Below are positions 47,723 to 58,475 of a stretch of DNA of 64,000 nucleotides, one piece after another. This stretch comes from Datura wrightii (Eukaryota; Streptophyta; Magnoliopsida; Solanales; Solanaceae). Position numbers and translations under genes: made by a program. Position 1 is the first letter of the stretch. Each line of letters begins with the position of its first letter. The stretch spans positions 64,744,001 through 64,808,000 of the forward strand of contig JASDFA010000006.1 of assembly GCA_035772735.1 (NCBI GenBank), given 5' to 3'. Below the pieces are notes generated by a model that searched no databases, had not been told where the DNA came from, and was given only the letters and a program-made list of their open reading frames with translations.

Positions 47723-48955
47723 TCAGTCAAAGTATTCCACTTCTTCATCAGGTGCTGCTGCTTCATCTCCCATGTTCGAGTCGCCTCCGTCGTCATCATC
47801 GGACTCCACATCAGAGACCTCCCGACGCGTCTCCTCATCCGTGGGGATGTCATCATCTGTGGGCTCTACAAAGGCTGCCCCTACTCGGCATAGAGCCCTG
47901 GCGTTTTCGCCAAACGGGTAATCTAGCTCGAGCTGCCATAGCTCCTCCTCCGTCGCTGGCCTCCCACCTATCCTGAGCTGGAGCATCTGCATCCCATACA
48001 TCCGCGCCATGTACTGGTCATCACGAGCGTGTCGCTCGCCAAGTGTCAGCACTGGCCCGTGGGTGGTGTTGGGAGCCTTAGTTTTAGTCACATCCAAGGC
48101 CTACCGCTCCAACTGCGGGATATAATCGAGGGCCTCCTCCTCAACATCGAGGCCCCTGAGAAAGGTGGTGAGTAGTCCACCAAAACCATACCTGTGCCCC
48201 TGGTGCAACTGGGCCCTCTTCATGGCGGATATAATAACCGCCCCGACATTTATCTCCAGCCCTTTCATCAGGGCGTACACCAGGCAAACACGATCCTGGG
48301 TTACATCAGTCATATGTGCCCCCGGGATGAGGCAAGAGCAGACTATCTTCAGCCAAATTCGGGCTTCCCTATTCATCTGAGAATATGGCAGAGTCTGGTG
48401 GTAGCCCCTTTCCTTGTGCCTGCTCCATCTAACTATAGATCTGGCCCCACACAGTGTGCGTCTGATGTCAGCATACGGTGGGGTAATGTTCATCTGTCGG
48501 AGGACGTGGGCGTCTGTGTCCCCCGCTCCTATGATGGCATTGAGCTGGTGGGGCTCCAGAGTGACTATCTGCCCTTTGATTTTGATGTTGTGGCTTCGGA
48601 TTGACGGGTTCCAATTAGCATAGAACTCCCGAACCAAGTGTAGGTTGCATTCTTTGGGCTCCTCGAATATGAACTTGAGCCCCGCTGCCTCGATTCGGTG
48701 AACTATTCTGGGGAACTCCTGTGCCAATGGCTCCCGTGCTATATGCTCCTCGGGGAAATATTTGTTCTCTTTGTGCTTGGCGTACCACTTTTTCCCCTCG
48801 TCAATCACCCATCTTGTTCCATATTGGCGGCGCTGGCCGCGTGGAACTGCTGGTGCTGCTGGGACTGCTATGCCCAGTCTGAGTCTCTTCCTGCCGGTGC
48901 CTGAAGTTGATGCACCCTTCCCTTTATCTTGCCGGCTTGCCATTTTACCTGTCAA
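47723..48955 (-). pseudogene. plant transposon-protein ORF of F, one amber stop
   Basis: Minus-strand ATG at 48953-48955; 284 codons to a TAG at 48098-48100, then the same frame continues to 47723, about 410 codons in all with one stop. The N-terminus is basic (MTGKMASRQDKGKGAST). The body has EFPRIVHRIEAAGLKF, VREFYANWNPS, TLEPHQLNAIIG, the YSQMNREARIWLKIVCSCLI stretch, MTDVTQDRVCLVYALMKG and INVGAVIISAMKRA, the pattern of the putative plant transposon-protein domain. After the stop comes a strongly acidic tail (VSDVESDDDDGGDSN). Role unknown; homologous to 26823-27842. It sits downstream of gag in the same direction. Confidence 0.78.
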
Positions 48956-50208
48956 CCCAAGTCAACAAGCTCAATGTTAAGCTAAATAAATATTAACCTC
49001 GGCTAAGGTCGGGTTACGCTAAGTTACCCCACACTTAGTCCTTAGCTACAGTTACAACAATATGGCAAGAATAACTTTATTTACCCAAAACAACCAGCTA
49101 TACAATCATGCTTAGTGCGTTCAAAAGAAAATTCGATGGTATAACTTCTGTGTACTACTCAGACTTCGTACAGCTAATCACAATCACTACCATCGCAAAC
49201 ATTTTAACCATTGCACTTAGCAAAGAAAAATGAAGAAACAAAAATAACAACGAAAATTTATATACAAGAACCTATCCAACCAACCAAATTCGAACCAATT
49301 TCGACATTTCCCCCAAACCCGAGAATTCGTCGTCTATTAACATCCTAACAATTTGTACAACGACTCATCTCATTCAACACGTACAACCCGGCATAAAATT
49401 CACAAGATCAACACATTTCTAACTTCAAATTCAACAACAAGCCCTAGAATTGATTTTATCAATCAAATTCGAATAATTTATGCAATCGACAAGTTCAAAC
49501 AATCATAACGACATTCCGAACATTTATCAACCAACAAATAACTCGAATTCATGCTTAATTTCCACTTAGGGCGATTTAGTTCACCTCCCATGCTTAAAAT
49601 CAAAGAAAATCGACAAAAACTTGAGAGGGAATTGGAAAACATACCTTGTAGTTGAATAATCGAAGAAAACTCGGTAATTTCTTGCCTTAAGCCGTGGCAC
49701 GTTGATGGGAGAGGGGTTTTGGGATGTTTGGTCGCGGAAGAAATCGAAAATGAGGGGAAAAGTGGAGGTTTCGGGTTAAAAAGGGTAGAAAAACACGCGG
49801 GTCACCCGGCAACCCGGTGTGACCCGTCGCGATATACAAGGCAACGTGTCATGGAGTGCATCGTGGTGCACTGCCTTCGTGACACGGAGCCATTGCGACA
49901 GCATACTGGGAATTTTTAAAATTTCCGAATTATACCTCAACGTGTCACGGAGGGTAACGCGGAGGTCCTCCTCCGTGACACGGAGCTATCGCCCCAGCTC
50001 ACTGTTTTCTACATTTTATTAATTTTTCATACCTCGACTTTTCTTTCACGATTCCGTGCACATTTTCCTCCGTTTGACCTGAAAATCATCTCACTAAACC
50101 AAATTGGTTAGAATTATAGGTTTCACCTAAATAAAATTAAAAACAAAAATTAAAACGAAAAATTTTGTAGTAAATTATGAAAAAGAAAAAGAAAAATCTA
50201 TTTACACT
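48956..50208 (-). other. F spacer with two hairpin units
   Basis: Noncoding DNA between the two ORFs. Two 42-base hairpin units of the LTR type lie at 49845-49886 (CGTGTCATGGAG with CTTCGTGACACG) and 49941-49982 (CGTGTCACGGAG with CTCCGTGACACG, perfect), again with 18-base loops. The first 300 bases upstream of the 48955 start are AT-rich. Confidence 0.75.
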
Positions 50209-52617
50209 TTACAAAATGAAAGAAAAAATTTTCACGGGTTGCCTCCCGTTGTCTGCTAGGGTGATGGACGATTTCTCTCGATCACCGTCCTCCCCCCAGT
50301 AGTTCTTACACCTATCCGGTGGTCTTCCCATTAACTCTCGGGAATCCTTCATCTGCTTAGCATTACCATGATCAATCACATTGATCACCGAGAGTTCTTC
50401 ATGCACCATCGGGAGCTTGGGTGCTTTATACACATCGAACACCTCTACCTTGTCGTGTGCTCGCATTGTGAGTTGCCCCGCAGCTACGTCCATTAATGCT
50501 TTCCCGATAGCCAAGAAGGGACGTCCCAAAATAAATAGGACTTCCACATCTGGTTCAAAATCCAGCACGACAAAATCTATCGGGAAAATTAGGGAGCCAA
50601 CTTGCACTAGAACATCCTCAACAATGCCATCCGGCCTAGCTAAGGATCGGTCCGCCAACTGCAAGATTACGGTTGTGGGTCTAGGACTCCCTAGACCCAA
50701 CTTTCTGAATACCGAAGATGACATCAGATTTATACTTGCCCCCAAGTGACACAATCCACGAGCTCGGATGCTCTGCCCAATAGTAAGCTGGATAGTAAAA
50801 CTTCTAGGGTCTTTTAGCTTTGTGGGCAGTCTATTTTGGATCCGGGAAGTGCACTCCTCCGTTAAAGCCACCGTAGCATACTCAGTCAACTGACTTTTGT
50901 TGGCCACGATGTCCTTTATGTACTTGGCATATTTAGGCACTCCCTGCAAGACATCAACAAGCGGTAAATTAACATGTACCTGTTTAAGCACCTCCATGAA
51001 TTTCTTGAAACACGCCTCCTCTTTGTATTTCTTGAGTCGTTGAGGGAACGGGGGTGGAGGTCTTTCTGATTCAGCTTCTTTGGTCTTCCCCCTTTCCGAA
51101 CATTGCTCCCCCTCAACTTTTGCTGCTCCCGAGTGTTGAGGTGGTCTTTCTGGTTCCACCTCCTTCAGCTGCAAACCACTCCTTGTGGTCACTGCCTTTA
51201 CCTGCTTGGGATTTGGATCCGTGTCGCTTGGCAGTCCTCCTCTCGGCCTTGTATTTTGGGCACTAGCAAATTGCCCAAATTGATACTTAAGAGCCTTGGT
51301 AGCTAACTGATTGTTTTTCACTTCGGCTGCCAATTTCACATAGTCAGCCTGCAATTGAGCTTGGTTAGCTATCATGGTCTTGAACATCTCCTCAATGTTG
51401 GGTGATGGTGGTGGAGGAGGTGCATTGTTATTTCTGAATTGAGATTGGTAGTTCTGTTGGCCTCCTTGATTCCTTTGCACACCTTGACCCGAACTTTGGC
51501 CTTGATGGTTGTTGCTACCCTATGAGAAGTTAGGATGATTCCTCCAATTTGAATTGTAGCTACTACCATACTGCTGGTGATTTCTTTGTGCATTACCCAC
51601 AAAGTTTACCGAGTCAGGATTGGCTCCACAGCACTCAGCTGAGTGCTCACTACTTCCACACACTTCACACCACATTTGCTGGACTGCATTAACTGGAGCT
51701 GAATGCTGGTTCAAAGTCATGTTGCTGAAGTGGTTGTTCAATTGATTTTGCAAGGCAGCTATCTGTGCAGCGATAGCTGTAAAACCATCCACTTCAAGCA
51801 CTCCTGCTGCTTTCCTTGTCCCACCTCGTGATGAATCAGCATTCCATTCTGGATTGCCCTGTGAAATCCGGTTTAGCAAGGTATACAACTCCTCATAAGT
51901 CTTTTCCAGTGCTTTCCCTCCAGCTGCTGAATCTAGCAATATTTTGGTGTGGGGTTCCAAACCCTCAATAAATGTGTGCACCAACACCTCATTGGACTGA
52001 TGATGATGAGGACAGTCCCGCAACATGGATTTAAATCTCTCCCAGGCTTGATATAAATTTTCTCCCTCCCTCTGTTTGAAGCTTAGAATTTGACTTCTAA
52101 GTCTTGCTGTTTTACCAGAGGGAAAAAACCTTATCAAGAACTTTCGTGCAAGATCATCCCACGTTGAAATAGAATTTGGTGGCTCAGCTTTCAACCACCT
52201 CTTGGCTTCTCCAAGTAATGAGAACGGAAATAATGTAAGCCGAACATAGTCAGGTGACACTCCAGTGGGTATGTAAGTGTCACTTATCTCCAAAAAGTTT
52301 TGGAGATGCTGTTGTGGGTCTTCATGAGGGAGACCGGTAAATTGCCCGCTTGTGTGCAACAATTGCACCATATTTTGCTTGAGTTTGAATCTCCTTCCAG
52401 GCTTTGGTTTGCGGATACTGGATGTAACATTATTGGCATGTGGGATTGCCACCTCAAGAACCGGCCTTGCTACTGCTTCATCGGGCACTAACACTGCCCT
52501 TACAACCGGTGGATTCTGTTGCTCCATAATGGTCTGTCTGAGCAACTGCAGCTTTCTTTGTAGAGCTTCTCTCCGTTTACCGTGAAATATATGTTCTGGC
52601 TCTATATAAGATTCCAC
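50209..52617 (-). pseudogene. gag-protease of F, one amber stop
   Basis: ATG at 52615-52617; 365 codons to a TAG at 51520-51522, then the same frame continues to 50209, about 803 codons. Gag landmarks: QLLHTSGQFTGLPHEDPQQH, FPFSLLGEAKRWLKAEPPNS, KFLIRFFPSGKTARLRSQI, FKQREGENLYQAWERFKSML and a Cys/His segment CEVCGSSEHSAECC. The second half is Pro- and Asn-rich and then a retropepsin: CHLGASINLMSSSVF, LQLADRSLARPDGIVEDVLV, FILGRPFLA. The catalytic Asp before LGAS is His (codon 50746-50748). Ends in GRQPVKIFSFIL with no RT. Confidence 0.88.
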
Positions 52618-52748
52618 CAGCTCTTTGTCTCTTGCCAGTGTTCACAGCAATTTAGTCTGCAAAATACAGGCTAAGACCAAGTTGTAAACACTTAAGAAAA
52701 TGAAAATACAGTAAAATTAACACTTAAAACAAATTCACCAATTGCCAA

Positions 52749-52767
52749 GTCCCCGGCAGCGGCGCCA
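52749..52767 (-). other. primer-binding site of F
   Basis: TGGCGCCGCTGCCGGGGAC on the minus strand, six bases inside the 5' LTR. This is the PBS form I know from Athila-group elements, commonly attributed to tRNA-Asp. It differs from the initiator-tRNA-Met PBS used by the other elements here. Confidence 0.85.
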
Positions 52768-52773
52768 AAAACT

Positions 52774-54188
52774 TGTTCGGGTGGTTTTGGGGTTATAAAA
52801 CCGACACGCAAGTGCACGTGGTCGAACAAGTAGTAAGTGGTTTTAGTAAGCCAAGTATCGATCCCACAGAGACTTGGGTTAAGTGCAATTTGTTCAAGTA
52901 TACTATATTTTTACTTCTAAATATGCTGACAACAAAGTAACCAAAAAATGAATAATTTGTTTTATAAATTTTATACTAAAACTACGAACAATTATCTACT
53001 TTGAATTTGGACTATGAATAAGAGCATGCCGAGGTTAAAGAACATGTAATGAAACTGATTATCATCATAAATTGGTTAATCTTTTCTTCCAGTTGCTAGC
53101 CAAGAACATTTGCCAAGAGATTAAAACTCTCGTATTTAATCTCACTTAAGAATCATGAACCATCCGTCTACATTTCTGTGATCAAATGCAATTCATGTTC
53201 TAGCCATACAATTCCGGTTCCTAAATTGACTAATACGACTTTCAGGTATATTTCTATCCTGAATGCACATCAAAACTCAATTTTTCCAAATCAAGTAAAG
53301 AACAATATCCTATTAATTCACAACTTTCCAATTTCGTGCTCTCTCGAGTGAAATCGGACTTTTTAGATGTACATTAATATAGGCCACACACCAATGCAGT
53401 AAGAACGAGAATTAATAGAGCAACATGGAAGAAAAAGATGAAAACCATATAATCAATAATCAAAATTCATCACAAGTGTTCATAACCTCAGCAAGGAAGG
53501 GAATTAGCACTCATTTGTGGATTAATCATCATAAAACGAGTGTTAATCATACAAACAATTGAATTAGAGAAGAAAGAAAGAGAGAAATAACCCTGAACTT
53601 TTCGTCCCTCAACTGCCTGTAACCCACGTACTTGCTCCACCAAGTCTGAATTATGAAAAATGAACTTAAGTGTTCTATTTATACTAGTGGGAATTTTTCC
53701 CGGAATAATGAGCAACGTGTCACGGAGTGCATCGCGGAGCACTACCTCCGTGACACGCCATGAACGCGGACCCTCACTGGAACTGGGGGTCTGGGAATTC
53801 AAGCTCAACGTGGCACGATGTGCATCGCGGAGCACTGGCTCTGTGCCACGGAGCAAACGCGGACCTTCACTGGAAATTTGGTGAATTTTCACCCTCCAGG
53901 CAGAATGCCTCCGCGATGGCAGCGTGACGCTCTATCGCGGAGCCACTTTAAATCATGCTGTCCAATGCCTTTTCCTTGCTCGCATCCAAGTCCAACTCCG
54001 ATATCGTCAAACATGTCATTTAGCTTCTCGAAATCACATTTTACCTGCAAAACAATGCTAATCATGTTGGTTAGTATAAATTCACATTTTATTCCCAATT
54101 ACATGAAAATGTATACACATTGCTAGATAAACAAGGCTAAAATGATACTTTTGAGTATCACTTGGGCATATAAATCTGCCCAAGATCA
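52774..54188 (-). repeat. 5' LTR of F (1415 bp)
   Basis: Same ends as 44398-45816. It carries the first hairpin unit perfectly at 53716-53757 and a TATA box (53675-53683, minus strand). Most differences between the copies that I noticed are transitions. Confidence 0.95.
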
Positions 54189-54193
54189 TCTAC

Positions 54194-54660
54194 GTAGATA
54201 TTTTCACTGATCACAAAAGCCTGCAGTATATTTTTACCCAAAAAAAGTTGAATCTGAGGTAGCGTCGCTGGTTGGAGCTGTTAAAGGATTATGACGTGAA
54301 TATTTTATATCACCCAGGAAGGGCCAATGTTGTAGCAGATGCCCTTAGCCGCAAATCCACGGGAAGCCTGGCATATTAGCCCGAGCAATAGAAATTGGCT
54401 CGAGAATTGCATCAGCTAGCTAGTTTAGCCACTCGTATAGTAAAGTAAGGAGACAATGGAGCGTTAATCTAGAATACCACAGTGTTATCATTGGTGGTGG
54501 AAGTGAAAGAACGGAAGTATGAAGATCCTAGCCTGGTTCATCTCAGAAATAGGGTCCAGCGAGGGGAAGTGACAGATTTCCAGGTAACTGAGGATGGAGT
54601 TTTGAGATATAGGGATCGCCTCTGCGTTCCAGACGTGGCAGGGCTTCGCTAGCAAATTAT
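54194..54660 (+). pseudogene. RNase H of element E, part after F
   Basis: Resumes after the TCTAC duplication with VDIFTDHKSLQYIF (second catalytic Asp), LELLKDYDVNILYHPGR and ANVVADALSRKS, then the linker toward integrase with several TAG and TAA codons. Removing F plus one duplication (9796 bp) puts the frame of 43720 in register with that of 54659, as expected for a simple insertion. Confidence 0.88.
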
Positions 54661-55930
54661 GGGCGAGGTACACTATGCCCATTACTCTCACCATCTAGGT
54701 TCGACAAAAATGTACCATGACGTAAAAAAGATTTACTGGTGGCTGGGAATGAAAAAGGGGATAGAAGAATTCGTAGCTCAATGTCTCAATTGCCAACAGG
54801 TGAAAGCTGAGCATCAGAAACCAGGAGGACTGACACAGGGTTTAGCCATGCCTTTATGGAAATGGGAGGCAGTTAATATGGATTTCGTAGTAGGGTTACC
54901 TCGTACCAGGCGTAAATATGATTCTATCTGGGTAATTGTTGACAGGTTGACAAAATCAGCTCACTTTCTGCCAGTAAGGGCAAACTTTTCAGCCGAAGAT
55001 TATGCCGAGCTATATATTAGAGAAATAGTCCGATACATGGTGTTCCGTTGTCAATTATCTATGACCGAGGGGGGAAGTTTACAGCTAAATTTTGGCAATC
55101 TTTTCAGAGGGGCCTAGGGACGCAGGTTAACCTGAGCAGAGCCTTCCATCCTTAGACAGACGGGCAGGCAGAACGTACAATTTAGACGCTCAAGAATATG
55201 TTACGGGCGTGTGTGCTAGATTTTGGAGGCAGTTGGGATGAATATCTACCGCTTATTGAATTTGCCTACAATAACAGTTATCATTTAGCAATTCAGATAG
55301 CGCCTTATGAAGAGTTATATGGGCAGAAGTACAGGTCTCTAGCTGGTTGGTTTGGGTAGGAGAATCAACATTGATTGGCCCGGATATTATTCATTGGTCA
55401 GAAGAGAAAGTAAAGCTTATCAGGGAACGTCTGCTGATGGCTCAGAGCCGCTAGAAATCTTATGCTGATGTGCGGCAAAGAAACCTAGAATTTAATGTGG
55501 GTGACTGGGTATTCCAGAAGGTTTCACCGATGAAGGGTGTGACGAGATTTGGTAAGAAAGGCAAGCTCATCCCGAGGTTTATTGGACCTTATCAAATTCG
55601 CCGAAGGATAGGCCAGGTGGCTTATAAATTCGATTTACCTCCAGAATTAGAATCCAATCACCCAATTCTTTATGTATCAATGTTGAGGAAGTGCATAGGA
55701 GAACCTCCCGGATTGTCCCAGTTAAAGACATCCAAATCACTGAGGAGTTAGCTTATAAAGAAGCTCCAGTAGCCATACTAGATCAGCAGATCCGCAGACT
55801 AAGAACTAAAGATGTTGCTTCCGTTAAAGTGTTATGAGCGAAATAAGAACCGAGAGGAGATGACCTGGGAGGTAGAAGACGATATGAAAACCAGATATCC
55901 TCAGTTATTTCAGACTTAGTCAGATTGTGC
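54659..55930 (+). pseudogene. integrase and chromodomain-like tail of element E
   Basis: 54659-55117: zinc region HHLGSTKMYHDV...VAQCLNCQQVK with HHCC intact, MDFVVGLPRTRRKYDS (D1) and IVDRLTKSAHFLPV. A frameshift near 55050 precedes YDRGGKF (D2); then TDGQAERTI (Glu kept, flanked by TAG codons) and LIEFAYNNSYH. 55470-55751 gives VGDWVFQKVSPMKGVTRF and GKKGKLIPRFIGPYQI. The tail reads ILDQQIRRLRTKDV and then EEMTWEVEDDMKTRYPQLF to about 55915, the chromodomain-type end of plant chromoviruses. Confidence 0.9.
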
Positions 55931-56197
55931 AGATAGAGGTATGTTGTTGTTGTTGTTTCATAAGTTGCATTATATACATGTATATGTGAGATAATTGACT
56001 TCAGTATATTGTGAAGTGAATGCTACAGTATTGTGTGAAGTGCCTGTATTGGACTTTTCTGCGTTTTAGGGTTTTTGGATAGTCCATGTTACAGGGGAGA
56101 CTCTCCCGAAATTTTTCCAGAATAAGTAATTGCAAGGTTAAGGTTCTTGCAAGAAGAAGTTAACATTCGAGGATGAATGTTCTTATGGGAGGGAGTA

Positions 56198-58317
56198 TGT
56201 TACACCCCGTAAGTTTCTAATGTTTAGTCGGCCTATTCGTATGTTGGTTGAGAGTTTTAGAGTGCCATATGTACGATGAAAGTGCTCGGGGAAAGGCCGA
56301 ACCAGTGCAAAGTTGGGATTTCACGGGAGGAGGCCGAACCAAGCTGCCCAGAGGGGCAAAGTGGCACGGAGCAGCTCCTCCGCGTTAGCCAATGTGGCAC
56401 GCCCATAAATCAGCGCGAAGGGCAGAGTGCCACATTGCCTTGTCTGCTGCCTCAAGTATATAAAGGTCACACACTTAGAAGTTGGATCATTATCCAAATG
56501 ATCACGGCCAGAACAGAGGGAAACGGAGGAAAACATTTAATAATCATCCGATTACGCTGTTAAACGCCGTCCAAATCCAAATTAACTCCAGGTATTGAAG
56601 TACAAAGTTGTAGGGAGCATCTCTACGGAGTTATTTTCATAAAATACGCCTGGCAAACCGTCGTCCCGCTGAGCTTAAGTTGATGGAATTGTTCCAACTA
56701 GTGTCAATACGATCACATGCCTAAAGTAAGTATTTGTCCCTTCTAGATTCCCGAGAAATTATGAGTTTTTGATCGTCTTTCGATAAGTTGAAGTATAGTC
56801 AGTATATATATACATAAGTTATTGTTTTCTTCGAATATAGTAATAAAGTAGCCATATTCTTCCATTAATATGATTACAGTTGAGAAGGGCAGTTGAACAC
56901 GAGCCGAAACTTGCCAGTTAATCGGTAAACAATGAACGAGGTATGTTAAGGCATTTTCTTTTAGCAAGTTAGTTTCTTCAGCATAGTAGTCCAGTACGAA
57001 TCCCAGTAAAGCATGTCAGGAGTATGTTATCATATCTAGTTGTTGTTGTCAGTCGAGGCTCATAATTTGTATTGTTTTGGGCTGGATTACACCTGTATAG
57101 CTTCTGTGACCACCTCAGGGTTAATAGTTGTGTCGCCGCCTGCCAGGGGCGAGGATACGTCGCTCTACGAGAGGCATGCCATCCGCAAGGGATGAAGATG
57201 GGGATCTAGATCCTCATATGCCGTGGTTGGCCTTATACACACCCCCGCCGAGCATTTACGCCTGGGGTGTAGATATCAGGAGTCCTCCGGAATCAAACAC
57301 AGCTACAATCAGGGGTCGAGCGGGCCTAATTGCAGACCCAAGGGATCGGTAGGACGCTTATAGTTGGTAGTTGATTTAGTATGACCTGTATAGGGGTATA
57401 TAGATTGAGGTGTACCCACTAGGGCTAATGGGGGCCTAGGTGGGTTAATTTGTGTTGATTGTACCTTCCGGCTTATGGGAGCCAGGTAAGGTTTATGCTT
57501 TCTTTAGTTACTGATAGTTAGACAGTAAGACGCCTCGCTTGTCAGGTATGACCCCTATCCTCCTTATTACAGTTACATTTAGCCCTGATTTCACTACTTC
57601 AGTCATCTTCAGTCCATTTCTTTACTTCTATTCTATTTCCTTACTTTCAGTTATTTAAAGTTACTGCCTTACATATTCAGTACCTGGTGGTACTGACGCC
57701 ATCTTCTGGGGCGCTGCATTACTTGCCTGCAGGTACAAATAGATGAGGAGGAGGTCCTTCATAGTTCCAGTCAGCCATACAGAACCTTCAGCTCCCTTCT
57801 TCCGGAGCTTGTGTGATAGAGGTTTATTGCCTTTGCTTGTACAGTATGGCTAGGTCGGGGCCCTGTTCCAACCATCTTATTACTCCTAGAGGATTACATA
57901 GTGTGTTACTTCCCTGTGGTTAGATGATATCGACCGTGTGGGGCCCATATGTGTTTTAGATTATGTGTGTTGGCCATGTGGGGCCCTTTATAACTTTTGA
58001 TTGGCGGCCTTATCAGCCATAGTTTAGTTTAGCATCTGATTTTACTTTCCAGTTATAACTAGATATCATGGTGGCCTTGTCGGCCCGCATAGGACTCCCC
58101 ATGACTGTTTGTCTTTGGTTAGCTGTTTATTCTCACAGGTGGCTATAGGCCTTGTTGGCCGGGGTTGTATTTACAGCCGCTGTATGGCCCGTTGTTTTCT
58201 TGATTCTAGAGTTAGAGTCATCCCTGCACCAGAGGTGCTTAGGCTAAGTCAGCTCAGCAGTTCAGGTCCTAGTAGGGCACCAGGTGTCAGTCATGCCTCC
58301 CAAGGTGGGGCGTGACA
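56198..58317 (+). repeat. 3' LTR of element E (2120 bp)
   Basis: Starts TGTTACACCCCG after a purine-rich GGGAGGGAGTA and ends GGGGCGTGACA before the TTATG duplication. TATA box at 56457-56464; inverted repeat AATGTGGCAC/GTGCCACATT at 56391-56436. Confidence 0.93.
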
Positions 58318-58475
58318 TTATGTTATATATCCTTCCGCTTATCCATGGTTATAATTTAATCTCCACTTGTTTATTCTATTAAGTCATGCTATATATGTGC
58401 CATGCATTGGCTTGGAGCCATTTGTGGTTCTAGGTCCCGTGTCTTGATTCGGGGTCTCAGCTTGGGCCGGGACTG
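58318..58475 (+). repeat. 3' LTR of element C, last piece
   Basis: TTATGTTATATATCC... continues the match to the 5' LTR from about 31456 (CTTATCCATGCTTATAATTT, GGCTTGAAGCCATT, CTAGGTCCCATGTCT). The final bases have diverged, so the end is approximate. Confidence 0.8.

Larger units (their letters stand above)
44398..54188 (-). mobile_element. Athila-type LTR element F, lacking RT and integrase
   Basis: Minus strand. LTRs 44398-45816 (1419 bp) and 52774-54188 (1415 bp), TCTAC duplication on both sides, PBS 52749-52767, gag-protease 50209-52617, a transposon-protein ORF 47723-48955, PPT 45817-45830. The PBS and the gag resemble Athila-group Ty3/gypsy elements. The whole 7.0-kb internal region has no RT, RNase H or integrase. 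I noticed about 30 differences between the LTRs, roughly 2 percent, so it inserted recently. Confidence 0.92.
39002..58317 (+). mobile_element. Ty3/gypsy chromovirus-type element E (split by F)
   Basis: LTRs 39002-41130 and 56198-58317 (TGTTACACCCCG...GTGACA or ATGACA), target duplication TTATG at 38997-39001 and 58318-58322. Order is PBS, gag, protease, RT, RNase H, integrase, chromodomain-like tail. F splits RNase H. Without F the element is about 9.5 kb, a normal size. Many nonsense codons and a few frameshifts make it inactive, though the RT catalytic box is intact. Confidence 0.93.
30722..58475 (+). mobile_element. Ty3/gypsy element C, internally deleted, split in three
   Basis: 5' LTR remnant 30722-31604, PBS 31609-31620, internal 31605-34167 with only integrase, PPT about 34155-34164, 3' LTR 34168-36158 + 38563-39001 + 58318-about 58475. 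The pieces were joined by comparison with the 5' LTR, which runs uninterrupted across both breakpoints. D (solo LTR) and E (full element) are the interruptions. No gag, protease or RT was found in the internal 2.6 kb, so it is a deletion derivative. Confidence 0.85.

Noticed and set aside
47752..48980. Plus-strand open frames opposite F's transposon-protein ORF
   Set aside because: High-GC shadows of a real minus-strand frame with a recognisable domain.
50381..51306. Plus-strand open frames opposite F's gag-protease
   Set aside because: Antisense shadows; the minus frame carries the retropepsin and gag motifs.
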